Source: RPQJ01 sp041910015 (GTDB lineage: Bacteria; Pseudomonadota; Gammaproteobacteria; Steroidobacterales; Steroidobacteraceae). Taken from it: a DNA stretch of 64,000 nucleotides. Each line of letters opens with the position of its first letter. The first letter of the stretch is position 1. Both the position numbers and the translations under genes were made by a program. The notes under the pieces are model-generated. The model had not been told where the DNA came from, made no database searches, and was given only the letters and a program-made list of their open reading frames with translations. This document shows positions 43,710 through 53,250 of this stretch, in pieces. Location of the stretch: assembly GCA_041910015.1 (NCBI GenBank), contig JAYRRR010000021.1:43552-107551 (forward strand). Direction: 5' to 3'.

Positions 43710-45707
43710 TCAGTCGGCGTTCGACGCGGCGAGCGGTGCCGGCTTCACGCTCCGCAGCAGGCCTGACACGTCGCGGGGTTCACGCGTGTCCAGCCAGTCG
43801 AACACGAGCGCGTGCCAGGCGACGCGCTGCACGTAGGCGCGCGTCTCGTTGTACGGAATGTTTTCGGCCCAGACATCGAGATCGAGCGGCGCAGGCGGCA
43901 ACCAGCGGCGCGCCGCGTTCGGGCCGGCGTTGTAGGCCGCGGTCGCGAGCGCCGTTTCGCCGCCGAACCGGTCGACGAGCCCGGCGAGATAGGCCGAGCC
44001 CAGCGGGATGTTGACCGCGGGCTCCAGCAGTTGCGCACGCGTCGGTGTGGGCAGGCCGCTGCGTCGCGCCGTCATCCGCGCCGTCTCCGGCAGCAACTGC
44101 ATCAGGCCCAGCGCGCCGGCCGAGGAACCCGCGTCGGCGCGATACAGGCTCTCCTGCCGGATGATCGCGTAGATGAACTCCCTGCGCAGCCCGGTGCGCC
44201 GGCTCGCTTCGCGCACCTCGAAATCGTAAGGCCGCGGGTAGAGCAGCTCGTAGTCGTTGAAGATCCGCTGCTTCGCGGCACTCGCGATCGCCTGGTGGTA
44301 CCAGCCCCATTGCGCGGCGAGGCCGACGGCGAGCGGCTGTCGCGCCGGCTGCAGTGCTTCGACGGCGGCACGCCATTCGGCGTTCGCTTCCGGCTCCATG
44401 CGACACAGCAGCAACTCGCGGGCGCGCTGGAACGCCGGCTGCGCGCCGAGCCCGGCGATCGCGGCGGCGTCGAGCGGCAAGGGCAGCAGGTTCGGCACCA
44501 GCTTGCGGTCGAGCCGCGCGGCGGCGAGCGCGGCATACCAGTTGTCGGTCGGGACGACCGCGGCATAACCGGCGCGGGCCTGTGCGACTTCGCCCAGCCG
44601 TTCGCTGGCGCGCGCCGCCCAGTACTGCCAGCGCGCCTGCGAGCGCAGCGTGTCCGGCATCGCCGTGATCGCCGTCGCCACGCGCTTCCAGTCGCCGGCC
44701 CACAGCGCCGCCCGCGCGTGCCACTCGTGCGCACGTTCGTCGAAGTCGTCGGCGTGGACGCGGGCAAAGAACTCCAGCGCACCCGGCAGCCGGCCCCAGG
44801 AGAGCGCGAGCGCCACCGCGAGCGCGTAGCGGCTCGCTGCGCGATCATCGAGCCTGCGACTGGCGACGAGGGCCGGATACGTCGTCACTGCGCGTTCAGC
44901 GTCGGCGCGCGCGTAGCGCTCCCAGCCGGCCAGCAGCGCTTCCGGCTCGACCGGGCGGTCGGGTGCGGCGACCAGCGCCGGAATCCCGGCGGCGGGTTCT
45001 TCGATCAGCGCGACCCACTGCCGCAGCGGCGCGGCCGGCCCGGGTGGCAGCGATCTGGTCAGGTAGCGCGCGAGACCCGCGTCGCCAGCCTCGAGGGCGA
45101 GCCGTGCGCGACGTACGACGAGTTCTTCGCCAGGTCCACCGCGCGTCTTCCACCAGGCGAGCGCCGGGTCGCAGGCGTCCGGCAGGCTCTTCGGTGTGAG
45201 CCAGGCCGCGGTCAGGTCGGTCACGAGCCCGTCCGTGCGCTCCAGCGCGACACGGGCCGTCAGCGCGTGGCACCGCAGCACGGGCGAGTTGTCGCGCTCG
45301 GGACTGAAATGCTCCAGGTACGTCGCCCACGACCGGCGCGACGCCAGGCTCACGAGCCAGGCGTCGCGCAGCCGACGGGTGACCGGCGCATCTGCCTGTG
45401 CGGCCACGAACGCGGCGATTTCGCCGTCGATCGGCAGGGCCGCGCTGGTGACCTGCGCGGTCGCCGGCGTGGCGGCCTGCAGTTGTCGCAGCAGTCGCGC
45501 CGCCTGCAGGTAGGGGTAAAGCACGTAGCCACGCAGTGCGTCGCCATCGTCGGCTGGCGGCGGCGTGGGTACCGCGTCCACGGCGGCCATGGCGTCCATG
45601 AACGCCCGGCGCAGCGTGTCGGGGGCGATCGCTTCCTGGGGTACGGCCGTCGTCGCGAGGAGTCCGGTACCGAGGATCGCGAGGCAGGCGCGACGTCGAT
45701 GGGTCAT
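43710..45707 (-). CDS. slt: soluble lytic murein transglycosylase (Slt70-like)
   Basis: 665 residues. Signal peptide near AILGTGLLATTAVPQ, a long alpha-superhelical U-domain (about 30-490), and a C-terminal SLT domain: FIYAIIRQESLY with catalytic Glu519, SSAGALGLMQLLPETA, NIPLGSAYLAGLVDRFGG, ATAAYNAGPNAARRWL and IPYNETRAYVQRV. Cleaves glycan strands of peptidoglycan in the periplasm, forming anhydromuropeptides. Normal length for Slt70. Divergent from fadB across 127 bp. Confidence 0.93.
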   Translation of the reverse strand: MTHRRRACLAILGTGLLATTAVPQEAIAPDTLRRAFMDAMAAVDAVPTPPPADDGDALRGYVLYPYLQAARLLRQLQAATPATAQVTSAALPIDGEIAAFVAAQADAPVTRRLRDAWLVSLASRRSWATYLEHFSPERDNSPVLRCHALTARVALERTDGLVTDLTAAWLTPKSLPDACDPALAWWKTRGGPGEELVVRRARLALEAGDAGLARYLTRSLPPGPAAPLRQWVALIEEPAAGIPALVAAPDRPVEPEALLAGWERYARADAERAVTTYPALVASRRLDDRAASRYALAVALALSWGRLPGALEFFARVHADDFDERAHEWHARAALWAGDWKRVATAITAMPDTLRSQARWQYWAARASERLGEVAQARAGYAAVVPTDNWYAALAAARLDRKLVPNLLPLPLDAAAIAGLGAQPAFQRARELLLCRMEPEANAEWRAAVEALQPARQPLAVGLAAQWGWYHQAIASAAKQRIFNDYELLYPRPYDFEVREASRRTGLRREFIYAIIRQESLYRADAGSSAGALGLMQLLPETARMTARRSGLPTPTRAQLLEPAVNIPLGSAYLAGLVDRFGGETALATAAYNAGPNAARRWLPPAPLDLDVWAENIPYNETRAYVQRVAWHALVFDWLDTREPRDVSGLLRSVKPAPLAASNAD

Positions 45708-45834
45708 GGAGCAAGTCTATTGATGTACAACTCCCCATTTCCAATCTTTGTGCGGTGCGGCAAACTGGATCGGACAGGCCGCCGGCGCGTCCGTTCACGG
45801 CCCCGCTTCCAGGATCAGTCGAAGGGAGACCTCC

Positions 45835-47985
45835 ATGTTGCACTCCGGACCCGCCTTCAGCGTCAGCACGCTGGGCGACGGCATCGTCGAGCTGAAGTTC
45901 GATCTGGCCGGCGAATCGGTCAACAAGCTGAATGCAGCTGCGCTCCGCGATCTCGACGCGGCGACGCAGGCGATCGCGAAGGACGCCTCCGTCAAAGGCG
46001 TCGTCCTGACCTCCGGCAAGCCCGTATTCGTCGTGGGTGCCGACATCACCGAGTTCGGCGCGATGTTCGCGGCCGGCGAAGCGGCGATCGCCAGGGGCGT
46101 GCTCGAGATCAACCAGATCCTCTGCCGCTTCGAAGACCTGCCCGTGCCGACGGTCGTGGCGATCAACGGCGTGTGCCTCGGCGGCGGGCTCGAGCTCGCG
46201 CTCGCGGCGGACTACCGCGTCATGTCGACCGCGGCGGCCGTGGGCTTCCCCGAAGTGAAGCTCGGCATCTTCCCCGGCTTCGGCGGTTCGGTGCGCATGC
46301 CCCGGATCATCGGTCTCGACAACGCCGTCGAGTGGATCTGCGCCGGCCAGGACAGGAAGGCCGACGCGGCGCTCAAGGACGGCGCGGTCGACGCCGTCGT
46401 CGCGCCCGATCAACTGCGCGAGGCCGCGCTCGCCATGCTGCGCCAGTGCATCGCCGGCAGGCTCGACTGGCAGGGCCGCCGCGCCGCCAAGCTGGCGCCA
46501 CTCAAGCTCAACAAGATCGAGCAGACGATGGCGTTCACGTCGTCGTCGGCCGTCGTCGGCGCGCAGGCGGGACCGAACCTGCCGGCGCCGATGCTTGCGC
46601 TCAGGAACATGCAGGAAGCGGCCACGCTCGGTCGCGACGCCGCGCTCGCCGTGGAGGCGAAGTACTTCGCCAAGGCGGCGGTGACGCCGCAGGCGAATGC
46701 GCTGATCGGCGTCTTCCTGGCCGACCAGGGCGTCAGGAAGGCCGCGGGCGCCTGGGAGAAGAAGAGCCGCAAGGACATCCGTCACGCGGCCGTGCTCGGG
46801 GCCGGCATCATGGGCGGCGGCATCGCCTACCAGACGGCGCTCAAGGGCACGCCGATCATCATGAAGGACATCAAGGAAGAGCAGCTCGCGCTCGGCATGA
46901 ACGAGGCCGGCAAGCTGCTCGCCAAGGCGGTCGAGAAGGGCAAGTTGACGCCCGCGAAGATGGCCGAGACGCTCGGGCGCATCCGCCCGACACTCAACTA
47001 CGGCGACTTCGGCGCGGTCGACATCATCATCGAGGCCGTGGTGGAGAACCCGAAGGTCAAGAAGGCGGTGTTCGCCGAGGTCGAGCCGGTCGTGCGCGAG
47101 GACACGATCATCGCCTCGAACACCTCGACGATCTCGATCAGCTACCTGGCCGAGGGTCTGAAGCGTCCGCAGAATTTCGTCGGCATGCACTTCTTCAACC
47201 CGGTGCACATGATGCCGCTGGTCGAGGTCATCCGCGGCCGGCAGTCGTCGGACGAGGCGGTGGCGGCGACGGTCAAGCTCGCTGTGAAGATGGGCAAGAC
47301 GCCGATCGTCGTCAACGACTGCCCGGGGTTCTTCGTCAACCGCGTGCTGTTCCCGTACTTCGCCGGCTTCCACATGCTGCTGCGCGACGGTGCCGACTTC
47401 CAGGCCGTCGACAAGGTCATGGAGAAGTTCGGCTGGCCGATGGGCCCGGCCTACCTCATGGACGTGGTCGGCATGGACACCGCCATGCACGCCGCGGCGG
47501 TGATGGCCGAGGGCTTCCCCGACCGCATGCGCCACGACTGGAAGGGCGCAACCGAGGTGCTGGTTGCGAACCAGCGCTACGGCCAGAAGAACGGCAAAGG
47601 CTATTACGCCTACGCGGCCGACAAGAAGGGCAAGCCGAAGAAGACCGTCGACCCGACGACGTACGAACTCGTCAAGGACGTCGTGGCGCCGCGCCGGGAG
47701 TTCGCCCCCGAGGAGATCGTCGCGCGCTGCATGGTGCCGATGATCAACGAGGTGGCGCGCTGCCTCGAGGAAAGGATCGTCGCTTCACCGCACGAGGCCG
47801 ACATGGCACTGCTCTACGGTATCGGCTTCCCGGTGTTCCGCGGCGGTGCCTGCCGGTACGTCGACCAGGCCGGCGTGGCGAACTTCGTCGCCACCGCTGA
47901 CGGCCTCGCGTCGCTCGGCAAGCTCTACGAAGCGCCGAAGCTGCTGCGCGACATGGCCGCGTCCGGCCGCAGGTTCTTCGGCTGA
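45835..47985 (+). CDS. fadB: fatty acid oxidation complex alpha subunit (enoyl-CoA hydratase/3-hydroxyacyl-CoA dehydrogenase)
   Basis: 716 residues. N-terminal crotonase domain (VGADITEFGAMF oxyanion region, GVCLGGGLELALAADYRV, GFPEVKLGIFPGFGGSVRMPR), linker, then NAD-binding AVLGAGIMGGGIAYQTALKG, SNTSTISISYLAEGL, MHFFNPVHMMPLVEVIRG with the catalytic His, and a C-terminal dehydrogenase domain ending in a repeated half (GIGFPVFRGGACRYVDQAG). Carries the second and third steps of beta-oxidation; works as a complex with FadA, encoded 37 bp downstream. GGGAG before the ATG supports the start. Confidence 0.95.
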   Translation: MLHSGPAFSVSTLGDGIVELKFDLAGESVNKLNAAALRDLDAATQAIAKDASVKGVVLTSGKPVFVVGADITEFGAMFAAGEAAIARGVLEINQILCRFEDLPVPTVVAINGVCLGGGLELALAADYRVMSTAAAVGFPEVKLGIFPGFGGSVRMPRIIGLDNAVEWICAGQDRKADAALKDGAVDAVVAPDQLREAALAMLRQCIAGRLDWQGRRAAKLAPLKLNKIEQTMAFTSSSAVVGAQAGPNLPAPMLALRNMQEAATLGRDAALAVEAKYFAKAAVTPQANALIGVFLADQGVRKAAGAWEKKSRKDIRHAAVLGAGIMGGGIAYQTALKGTPIIMKDIKEEQLALGMNEAGKLLAKAVEKGKLTPAKMAETLGRIRPTLNYGDFGAVDIIIEAVVENPKVKKAVFAEVEPVVREDTIIASNTSTISISYLAEGLKRPQNFVGMHFFNPVHMMPLVEVIRGRQSSDEAVAATVKLAVKMGKTPIVVNDCPGFFVNRVLFPYFAGFHMLLRDGADFQAVDKVMEKFGWPMGPAYLMDVVGMDTAMHAAAVMAEGFPDRMRHDWKGATEVLVANQRYGQKNGKGYYAYAADKKGKPKKTVDPTTYELVKDVVAPRREFAPEEIVARCMVPMINEVARCLEERIVASPHEADMALLYGIGFPVFRGGACRYVDQAGVANFVATADGLASLGKLYEAPKLLRDMAASGRRFFG

Positions 47986-48022
47986 CGCCGACGGCCACCA
48001 CCGAATTCACGGAGAGATCAAG

Positions 48023-49198
48023 ATGAGTCTCAAACCCCGCGATGTCGTCATCGTCGATGGCGTCCGCACCGCCATGGGCCGCTCGAAAGGCGGCATGTTC
48101 CGCAACGTCCGTGCCGAGGCGCTGTCGGCCGGGCTGATCGAGGCGCTGTTCCGGCGCAACCCGGCCGTCGGCATGAAGGAGGTCGAGGACGTGATCTGGG
48201 GCTGCGTCAACCAGACGCTCGAGCAGGGCATGAATGTCGCGCGCAACTCGCTGCTGCTGGCGGGGCTGCCACACACGGTGCCCGGCCAGACGGTCAACCG
48301 CCTCTGCGGCTCGTCGATGCAGGCGCTGCACACGGCGGCGGCGCAGATCATGACGGGTCAGGGTGCGGTGTTCGTGATCGGTGGCGTCGAGCACATGGGC
48401 CACGTCGGCATGCTGCACGGCGTCGACCTCAATCCCTCGGCCTCGACCCAATACGCCAAGGCGTCGAACATGATGGGCCTCACGGCCGAGCTGCTCGGGC
48501 GCATGCACGGCATCACGCGCGAGATGCAGGACCGCTTCGCCGCGCGCTCGCATCGCCTGGCCTGGGAAGCGACGCAGCAGGGCCGGTTCAGGAACGAAAT
48601 CGTCGGCATCGAGGGTCACGACGCGAACGGCGTGCGCCAGCTGTGCGAATTCGACGAAGTGATCCGGCCGGAGACGACCGTCGAAACCCTCGCAGCGCTG
48701 CCGCCCGCGTTCGACCCCAGGGGCGGCACCGTGACGGCCGGCTCGTCGTCGGCGATCTCGGACGGCGCGTCCGCGATGCTCGTCATGAGCGCCGGGCGTG
48801 CGAAGGCGCTCGGACTGAAGCCGCGCGCGAAGATCCGCGCCATGGCCGTGGCCGGTTGCGACCCGGCGATCATGGGCTACGGTCCGGTGCCGGCCACGCA
48901 GAAGGCCCTGAAGCGCGCACGCCTGAAAATCGAGGACGTGCAGGTATTCGAACTCAACGAGGCCTTTGCCGCGCAGTCGCTGCCGGTCATCAAGGATCTC
49001 GGCCTGATGGACACGTTCGAAGACCGCGTCAATCTGAACGGCGGCGCGATCGCGCTCGGTCATCCGCTCGGCTGCTCCGGCGCGCGCATCACGACCGCGC
49101 TCGTCAACGTCATGGAGCAGAAGGACGCGACGCTCGGCCTGTCGACCATGTGCATCGGCCTCGGACAGGGCATCACGACGGTGCTCGAGCGGGTCTGA
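48023..49198 (+). CDS. fadA: acetyl-CoA acyltransferase (3-ketoacyl-CoA thiolase)
   Basis: 391 residues. Thiolase landmarks: VRTAMGRSKGGMFRNVRAE, nucleophile Cys in NRLCGSSMQALHTAA, NEAFAAQSLPVI, GGAIALGHPLGCSGARI with the catalytic His, and the second Cys in STMCIGLGQG. Cleaves 3-ketoacyl-CoA to acetyl-CoA and a shortened acyl-CoA. GGAGAG lies 7 bp before the ATG. Directly follows fadB in a fadBA operon. No fadR-like gene is present nearby. Confidence 0.96.
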   Translation: MSLKPRDVVIVDGVRTAMGRSKGGMFRNVRAEALSAGLIEALFRRNPAVGMKEVEDVIWGCVNQTLEQGMNVARNSLLLAGLPHTVPGQTVNRLCGSSMQALHTAAAQIMTGQGAVFVIGGVEHMGHVGMLHGVDLNPSASTQYAKASNMMGLTAELLGRMHGITREMQDRFAARSHRLAWEATQQGRFRNEIVGIEGHDANGVRQLCEFDEVIRPETTVETLAALPPAFDPRGGTVTAGSSSAISDGASAMLVMSAGRAKALGLKPRAKIRAMAVAGCDPAIMGYGPVPATQKALKRARLKIEDVQVFELNEAFAAQSLPVIKDLGLMDTFEDRVNLNGGAIALGHPLGCSGARITTALVNVMEQKDATLGLSTMCIGLGQGITTVLERV

Positions 49199-49211
49199 GG
49201 AACCACAGCCT

Positions 49212-49232
49212 GCCCGCGCGTCCGGCGCGGGC
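49212..49232 (+). terminator. hairpin after fadA
   Basis: GCCCGCGC, loop GTCCG, GCGCGGGC: an exact 8-bp stem 14 bp after the fadA stop. No T-run follows. Probable 3' end or processing site between fadBA and the acyl-CoA dehydrogenase gene, which then needs its own promoter in the 49233-49438 gap. Confidence 0.45.
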
Positions 49233-49438
49233 GGGCCCGCACCCCTCGACCGCCTGGTCCACGTCCTGGCGCGGCTCTCCTGCACCGGCGGGCGAGCGCC
49301 CCTGCGCCCAGCCCGGCACGCTCCGTTGCACAAAACCGCGAGCTTGACGCCGCCGCGCTGTGCATAACCCCGCATACCCCATGGACCCGGCCCAGGGGGA
49401 CATTGCCCGGGGTCGAGGGACATCGGGGGAGGGGGCAC

Positions 49439-51406
49439 ATGGACACCAGGGCACGGGACGACGCGATGGCGCTGGCCGAAGACGCGCGCCAGACCGAGTG
49501 GGAAAACGTCAGCTTCACCGCCGAGGTCTTCAAGGGGAACTTCCGCTGGGACCTGGTGCACCCGTTCCCGGCCCAGTCGGCCGAGGATCGGCGGATCGGC
49601 GACGAGTTCATCGAGAAGATCCGCCCCGTCATCGAGAACTCGATCGATCCGTGGCAGATCGACGAGGACGGCGAGTACCCACCCGAAGCGCTCGAGGCGA
49701 TGGCCGCGGTCGGGCTCTTCGGCATGAAGATCCCGAAGGCATACGGCGGCCTCGGGCTGTCGGTCACCAACTACTGCCGCGTGCTCGGTTTCGTCGGCAG
49801 CTACTGCGCCAACACGGTGGCTTTCCTTTCGGCGCACCAGAGCATCGGCGTGCCGCAGCCGCTCGAGCAGTTCGGCACCGAGGAGCAGAAGCGCAAGTAC
49901 TTGCCGCGCCTCGCGCGCGGCGAGATTTCCGCCTTCGCGCTGACCGAGCCGGGCGTGGGGTCCGACCCCGCCCGCATGTCGACGGTCGCGACGCTGTCGG
50001 CCGATGGCAGCCACTACGTGCTGAACGGCGACAAGCTCTGGTGCACCAACGCCACCGACCCGAAGACGACGCTGCTCGCCGTGCTGGCGCGCACGCCGGA
50101 CAAGGTGCTGCCCGGCGGCAAGTCGCTGCCGCAGATCTCGTGCTTCGTGATCGAGACCGCCTGGCCCGGCGTCGATCGCGTGCGCCGCTCGCGCTTCATG
50201 GGCCTGCGCGGCATCGCCAACGGTGTCGTCACGTTCACGGACGTCAAGGTGCCGGTCGAGAATCTCGTGGGGCGCCCGGGCGACGGGCTCAGGATCGCGC
50301 TCGCCACGTTGAACGTGGGGCGACTGAGCCTGCCCGCGGCGGCGATCGGCGCGGGCTCGGCGCTCGTTGACGACGCGAAGTGGTGGACTTCGACGCGCCA
50401 GCAGTGGGGTCAGCCGGTCGGCAGGCACCAGGCCGTCGCGAAGATGACCGCGAACTACGTGGCCCAGCTCTTCGCGATGAAGGCGATGGTCAAGGCCACG
50501 TGCGCGTTTGCCGATCACAAGAACGCGGACATCCGGCTCGAGGCCGCGGCGGCGAAGTACTACTGCTCCGAAGCGCTCTGGAAGATGTTCGACGACTACG
50601 TGCAGGTGCGCGGCGGGCGCGGCTACGAGACCGCGAAGTCTCTCTACCTGCGCGGCGAACGACCGACGAGCGTCGAGATGGCGCTGCGCGACGCGCGCAT
50701 CAACCGCATCTTCGAAGGCTCCTCGCAGGTCATGCACCTGATCATGGCACGCGAGGCACTCGATACGCACTTCCGCCTGGTCATGCCCATCCTGCAGCCG
50801 AAGCCGGGCGCGAAGGTGTCGAAGCGCGACGCCGTGCTGAAAGCCGCGGGCTTCTACTCGACCTGGTTGCCGAAGCTGTTCATGCCCGAGGGTAGCGGCC
50901 ACCTGCAGGCCGCGAACCTGAACGAGCGCAACCGCCGGCACCTGGCCCAGGCGGCGAAGACGAGCAGACTGCTCGCGCGCCGGCTGTTCGCGACCATGGC
51001 GAAATACGGTCCGAAGCTCGAGAAGGAGCAGATCATTCTCGGCAACTTCGTCGACATCGGTGTCGAGTTGTTCGTCATGGCCGCGACGTTGTCGTATGCG
51101 GATCACCTCGTCGGCGTGGCACCCGAAGACCAGACGCCGCAGGAACTGGCCGACCTGTACTGTCGCGAGTCGCGCCGGCGGATCGAGTCGAACTTCCGCG
51201 CGGTCAGGAGCCACTTCAATCGCCAGTACGACAAGGTCGCCGGACTGCTGATGGACGGCAAGCTCGGCTGGCTCGCGGAGGGTGCGGCGAATCCGATCCC
51301 GCCACAGTATCGGGACTGGCAGAAGCACGACTACGAGCATCCGCGCGCTGCGCTGCCCGCGGCGGCCACGCGCACGCCGAAGCCGACGGAACCGGCCGCC
51401 GCGTGA
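49439..51406 (+). CDS. long acyl-CoA dehydrogenase
   Basis: 655 residues, versus about 380-400 for short/medium-chain enzymes; the extra C-terminal 200 residues resemble very-long-chain types. N-domain (EALEAMAAVGLFGMKIPKAYGG), middle beta domain (FALTEPGVGSDPARMSTVA, LNGDKLWCTNA) and C-domain with RINRIFEGSSQVMHL, where the Glu is the predicted catalytic base. First, flavin-dependent step of beta-oxidation, electrons to ETF. GGAGGGGG 6 bp upstream sets the start. Adjacent to fadBA, giving a nearly complete beta-oxidation set. Confidence 0.9.
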   Translation: MDTRARDDAMALAEDARQTEWENVSFTAEVFKGNFRWDLVHPFPAQSAEDRRIGDEFIEKIRPVIENSIDPWQIDEDGEYPPEALEAMAAVGLFGMKIPKAYGGLGLSVTNYCRVLGFVGSYCANTVAFLSAHQSIGVPQPLEQFGTEEQKRKYLPRLARGEISAFALTEPGVGSDPARMSTVATLSADGSHYVLNGDKLWCTNATDPKTTLLAVLARTPDKVLPGGKSLPQISCFVIETAWPGVDRVRRSRFMGLRGIANGVVTFTDVKVPVENLVGRPGDGLRIALATLNVGRLSLPAAAIGAGSALVDDAKWWTSTRQQWGQPVGRHQAVAKMTANYVAQLFAMKAMVKATCAFADHKNADIRLEAAAAKYYCSEALWKMFDDYVQVRGGRGYETAKSLYLRGERPTSVEMALRDARINRIFEGSSQVMHLIMAREALDTHFRLVMPILQPKPGAKVSKRDAVLKAAGFYSTWLPKLFMPEGSGHLQAANLNERNRRHLAQAAKTSRLLARRLFATMAKYGPKLEKEQIILGNFVDIGVELFVMAATLSYADHLVGVAPEDQTPQELADLYCRESRRRIESNFRAVRSHFNRQYDKVAGLLMDGKLGWLAEGAANPIPPQYRDWQKHDYEHPRAALPAAATRTPKPTEPAAA

Positions 51407-51463
51407 ATTCCGGCGGGACCGCGGACGGCGGACGGGCTGCCGTGCACGCGTTGGCGTAGGGCA

Positions 51464-51994
51464 ATGCCGAACAGATCCCGGGGGTTTCCGCCGGTCGCCG
51501 CGCCCGACGCCCGCGTGCTGATCCTGGGCTCGCTGCCGGGCCGGATGTCACTGGCACACCGCCAGTATTACGCGCAGCCGCAGAACGCATTCTGGCCCAT
51601 CATGGGCGCGCTGTTCGGCGCGGGCCTCGAATTGTCTTACGCGGCCCGGGCCGAGAGGCTGCGCACGCAACGCGTCGCGCTCTGGGACGTCTGCCAGGCC
51701 GCGGTGCGCGCGGGCAGTCTCGACTCCGCGATCGACATGGCCTCGGTCGTGCCGAACGACTTCCGCACCTTCTTCGCCGCGCATCCGGGCATTCACGCCG
51801 TCTTCACCAACGGCGGCACCGCCACGCTGCTCTACCGGCGGCTCGTGCTGCCCCGACTGCCCGCGGAATGCCAGGCACTGCCCCTGCACCCGTTGCCGTC
51901 GACGAGCCCGGCCCATGCGGCCATGCGCTACGGACAGAAGCTCGAACGGTGGCGAGTCGTCGCCGAAGTCCTGCAGGCACCCTGCGTTCCGTAG
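51464..51994 (+). CDS. DNA-deoxyinosine/hypoxanthine glycosylase (UDG superfamily, family 6)
   Basis: 176 residues. Active-site motif ILGSLPGRMSLAHRQYYAQPQNAFWPIMG near the N-terminus and HPLPSTSPAHAAM near the C-terminus identify the family 6 HDG-type uracil-DNA-glycosylase superfamily, which removes deaminated adenine (hypoxanthine) from DNA. Length is normal for a single-domain enzyme. Preceded by 57 bp after the acyl-CoA dehydrogenase stop; probably independent functionally. Confidence 0.87.
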   Translation: MPNRSRGFPPVAAPDARVLILGSLPGRMSLAHRQYYAQPQNAFWPIMGALFGAGLELSYAARAERLRTQRVALWDVCQAAVRAGSLDSAIDMASVVPNDFRTFFAAHPGIHAVFTNGGTATLLYRRLVLPRLPAECQALPLHPLPSTSPAHAAMRYGQKLERWRVVAEVLQAPCVP

Positions 51995-52095
51995 CACTCC
52001 GCCGATGGCGGAGCTCGGGGGATTCGGCAGGTTCTCGTACAGGCGACAAAGTCATGGGAAGGCACGTCGGTGTGACCGTGGCCGGCCACGGCGCG

Positions 52096-52824
52096 CTATC
52101 GCTCGCTCACGATGCGTGCGACCTCGTCGGGAGAATCCACGAGCCGGATCAAGGCCAGCTCGTCGCCCGTGATCGTGCCCTCGTGCACCATGGTGTCGCC
52201 GATGAACCGCACCATCGGCCCCCAGAAATCGCTGCCGACGGCGATCAGCGGCATGCGCTCGATCTTGCCGTTCTGCAGCAGCGTCGCCAGCTCGAACGCC
52301 TCGTCGAGCGTGCCGAAGCCGCCGGGCATGACGACGAACGCGCTCGAGTACTTCACGAGCATGACCTTGCGCGCGAAGAAGTGCTCGAAGACGATGTGCC
52401 GGTCCAGGTACGCATTGGGCTGCTGCTCGCGCGGCAGCCGGATGTTGCAGCCGAGGCTCAGGCCGCCGGCCTCGCGTGCGCCGCGGTTCGCCGCTTCCAT
52501 GATGCCGCTGCCGCCACCGGTGATCACGCCGAACCCCGCACGTGCGAGCGCGCCGCCGATGCCACGGGCGAGTTCGTAGTAACGGTGTCCGGGTGTGAAC
52601 CGCGCCGACCCGAAGACCGTTACGCAGGGCCGGTCGAGGTCGAAGCTCTCGAATGCCTGCAGGAATTCCAGGAAAAAGCGCACGGCGCTCTCGAGATCGG
52701 CCGCGCGATTGCGCCGGCCCGCGAGAAACGCCTTCTCCGCGCCGTGCACCTGTTCGAGCAGCGAAGCTTCGCGCTTTGCTTCGGGCGTTTCCGTCACGCA
52801 CAATCCCCGGCTGACGTCCGGCAC
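52096..52824 (-). CDS. LOG-family protein (nucleotide 5'-monophosphate phosphoribohydrolase-like)
   Basis: 242 residues. Rossmann-like fold with CVTVFGSARFTPGH, VITGGGSGIMEAANRGARE and the catalytic motif VMPGGFGTLDEAFE (PGGxGTxxE). LOG enzymes split AMP or cytokinin nucleotides into base and ribose-5-phosphate; older annotation as lysine decarboxylase is not supported. An acidic/helical N-terminal extension of about 60 residues precedes the domain. Convergent with the HDG gene; its start is only 43 bp from the divergent VOC gene. Confidence 0.9.
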   Translation of the reverse strand: MPDVSRGLCVTETPEAKREASLLEQVHGAEKAFLAGRRNRAADLESAVRFFLEFLQAFESFDLDRPCVTVFGSARFTPGHRYYELARGIGGALARAGFGVITGGGSGIMEAANRGAREAGGLSLGCNIRLPREQQPNAYLDRHIVFEHFFARKVMLVKYSSAFVVMPGGFGTLDEAFELATLLQNGKIERMPLIAVGSDFWGPMVRFIGDTMVHEGTITGDELALIRLVDSPDEVARIVSER

Positions 52825-52867
52825 GTCGCCGGGTCATGGCTTCATCATAACCGCGGGAGGCAATCTC

Positions 52868-53245
52868 ATGATCGGCTACGTCACGCTGGGCTCGAACGAC
52901 ATACCGCGCGCAGCGGCGTTCTACGACGCGCTGCTCGGCCTGCTCGGCGCACGGCGGTTCATGGAGTCGGCGACGATGGTGGCCTGGGGCGTCACGCCGG
53001 ACAAGCCGATGCTCGGCGTCATCAAGCCCTACGACGGTCAGGCGGCCACCGCGGGCAACGGCACGATGATCTCGCTGCTGGTCGACAGCAGCGACAAGGT
53101 CGACGCAATGCATCGCAAGGCGCTGGAACTCGGCGGCAAGGACGAAGGTGCTGCGGGGCCGCGCGGCGACTCGGGCTTCTATGCAGGCTATTTCCGCGAC
53201 CTCGACGGCAACAAGCTCAACTGTTACTGCATGAAGGCGCGCTGA
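52868..53245 (+). CDS. VOC (glyoxalase-like) protein
   Basis: 125 residues: two beta-alpha-beta-beta-beta modules, MIGYVTLGSNDIPRAAAFYDALL and FYAGYFRDLDGNKLNCYCMK, the latter with the metal-binding DLDGNK turn. Related to small glyoxalase/bleomycin-resistance/dioxygenase superfamily proteins; single-domain members usually act as dimers. Substrate unknown. GGGAGG 7 bp before the ATG. The next gene starts 5 bp after the stop. Confidence 0.87.
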   Translation: MIGYVTLGSNDIPRAAAFYDALLGLLGARRFMESATMVAWGVTPDKPMLGVIKPYDGQAATAGNGTMISLLVDSSDKVDAMHRKALELGGKDEGAAGPRGDSGFYAGYFRDLDGNKLNCYCMKAR

Positions 53246-53250
53246 GTGCT

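Noticed and set aside
49344..49368. TTGACG ... CATAAC as a sigma-70 promoter for the acyl-CoA dehydrogenase gene
   Set aside because: Spacing is about 13 bp, too short for a standard promoter.
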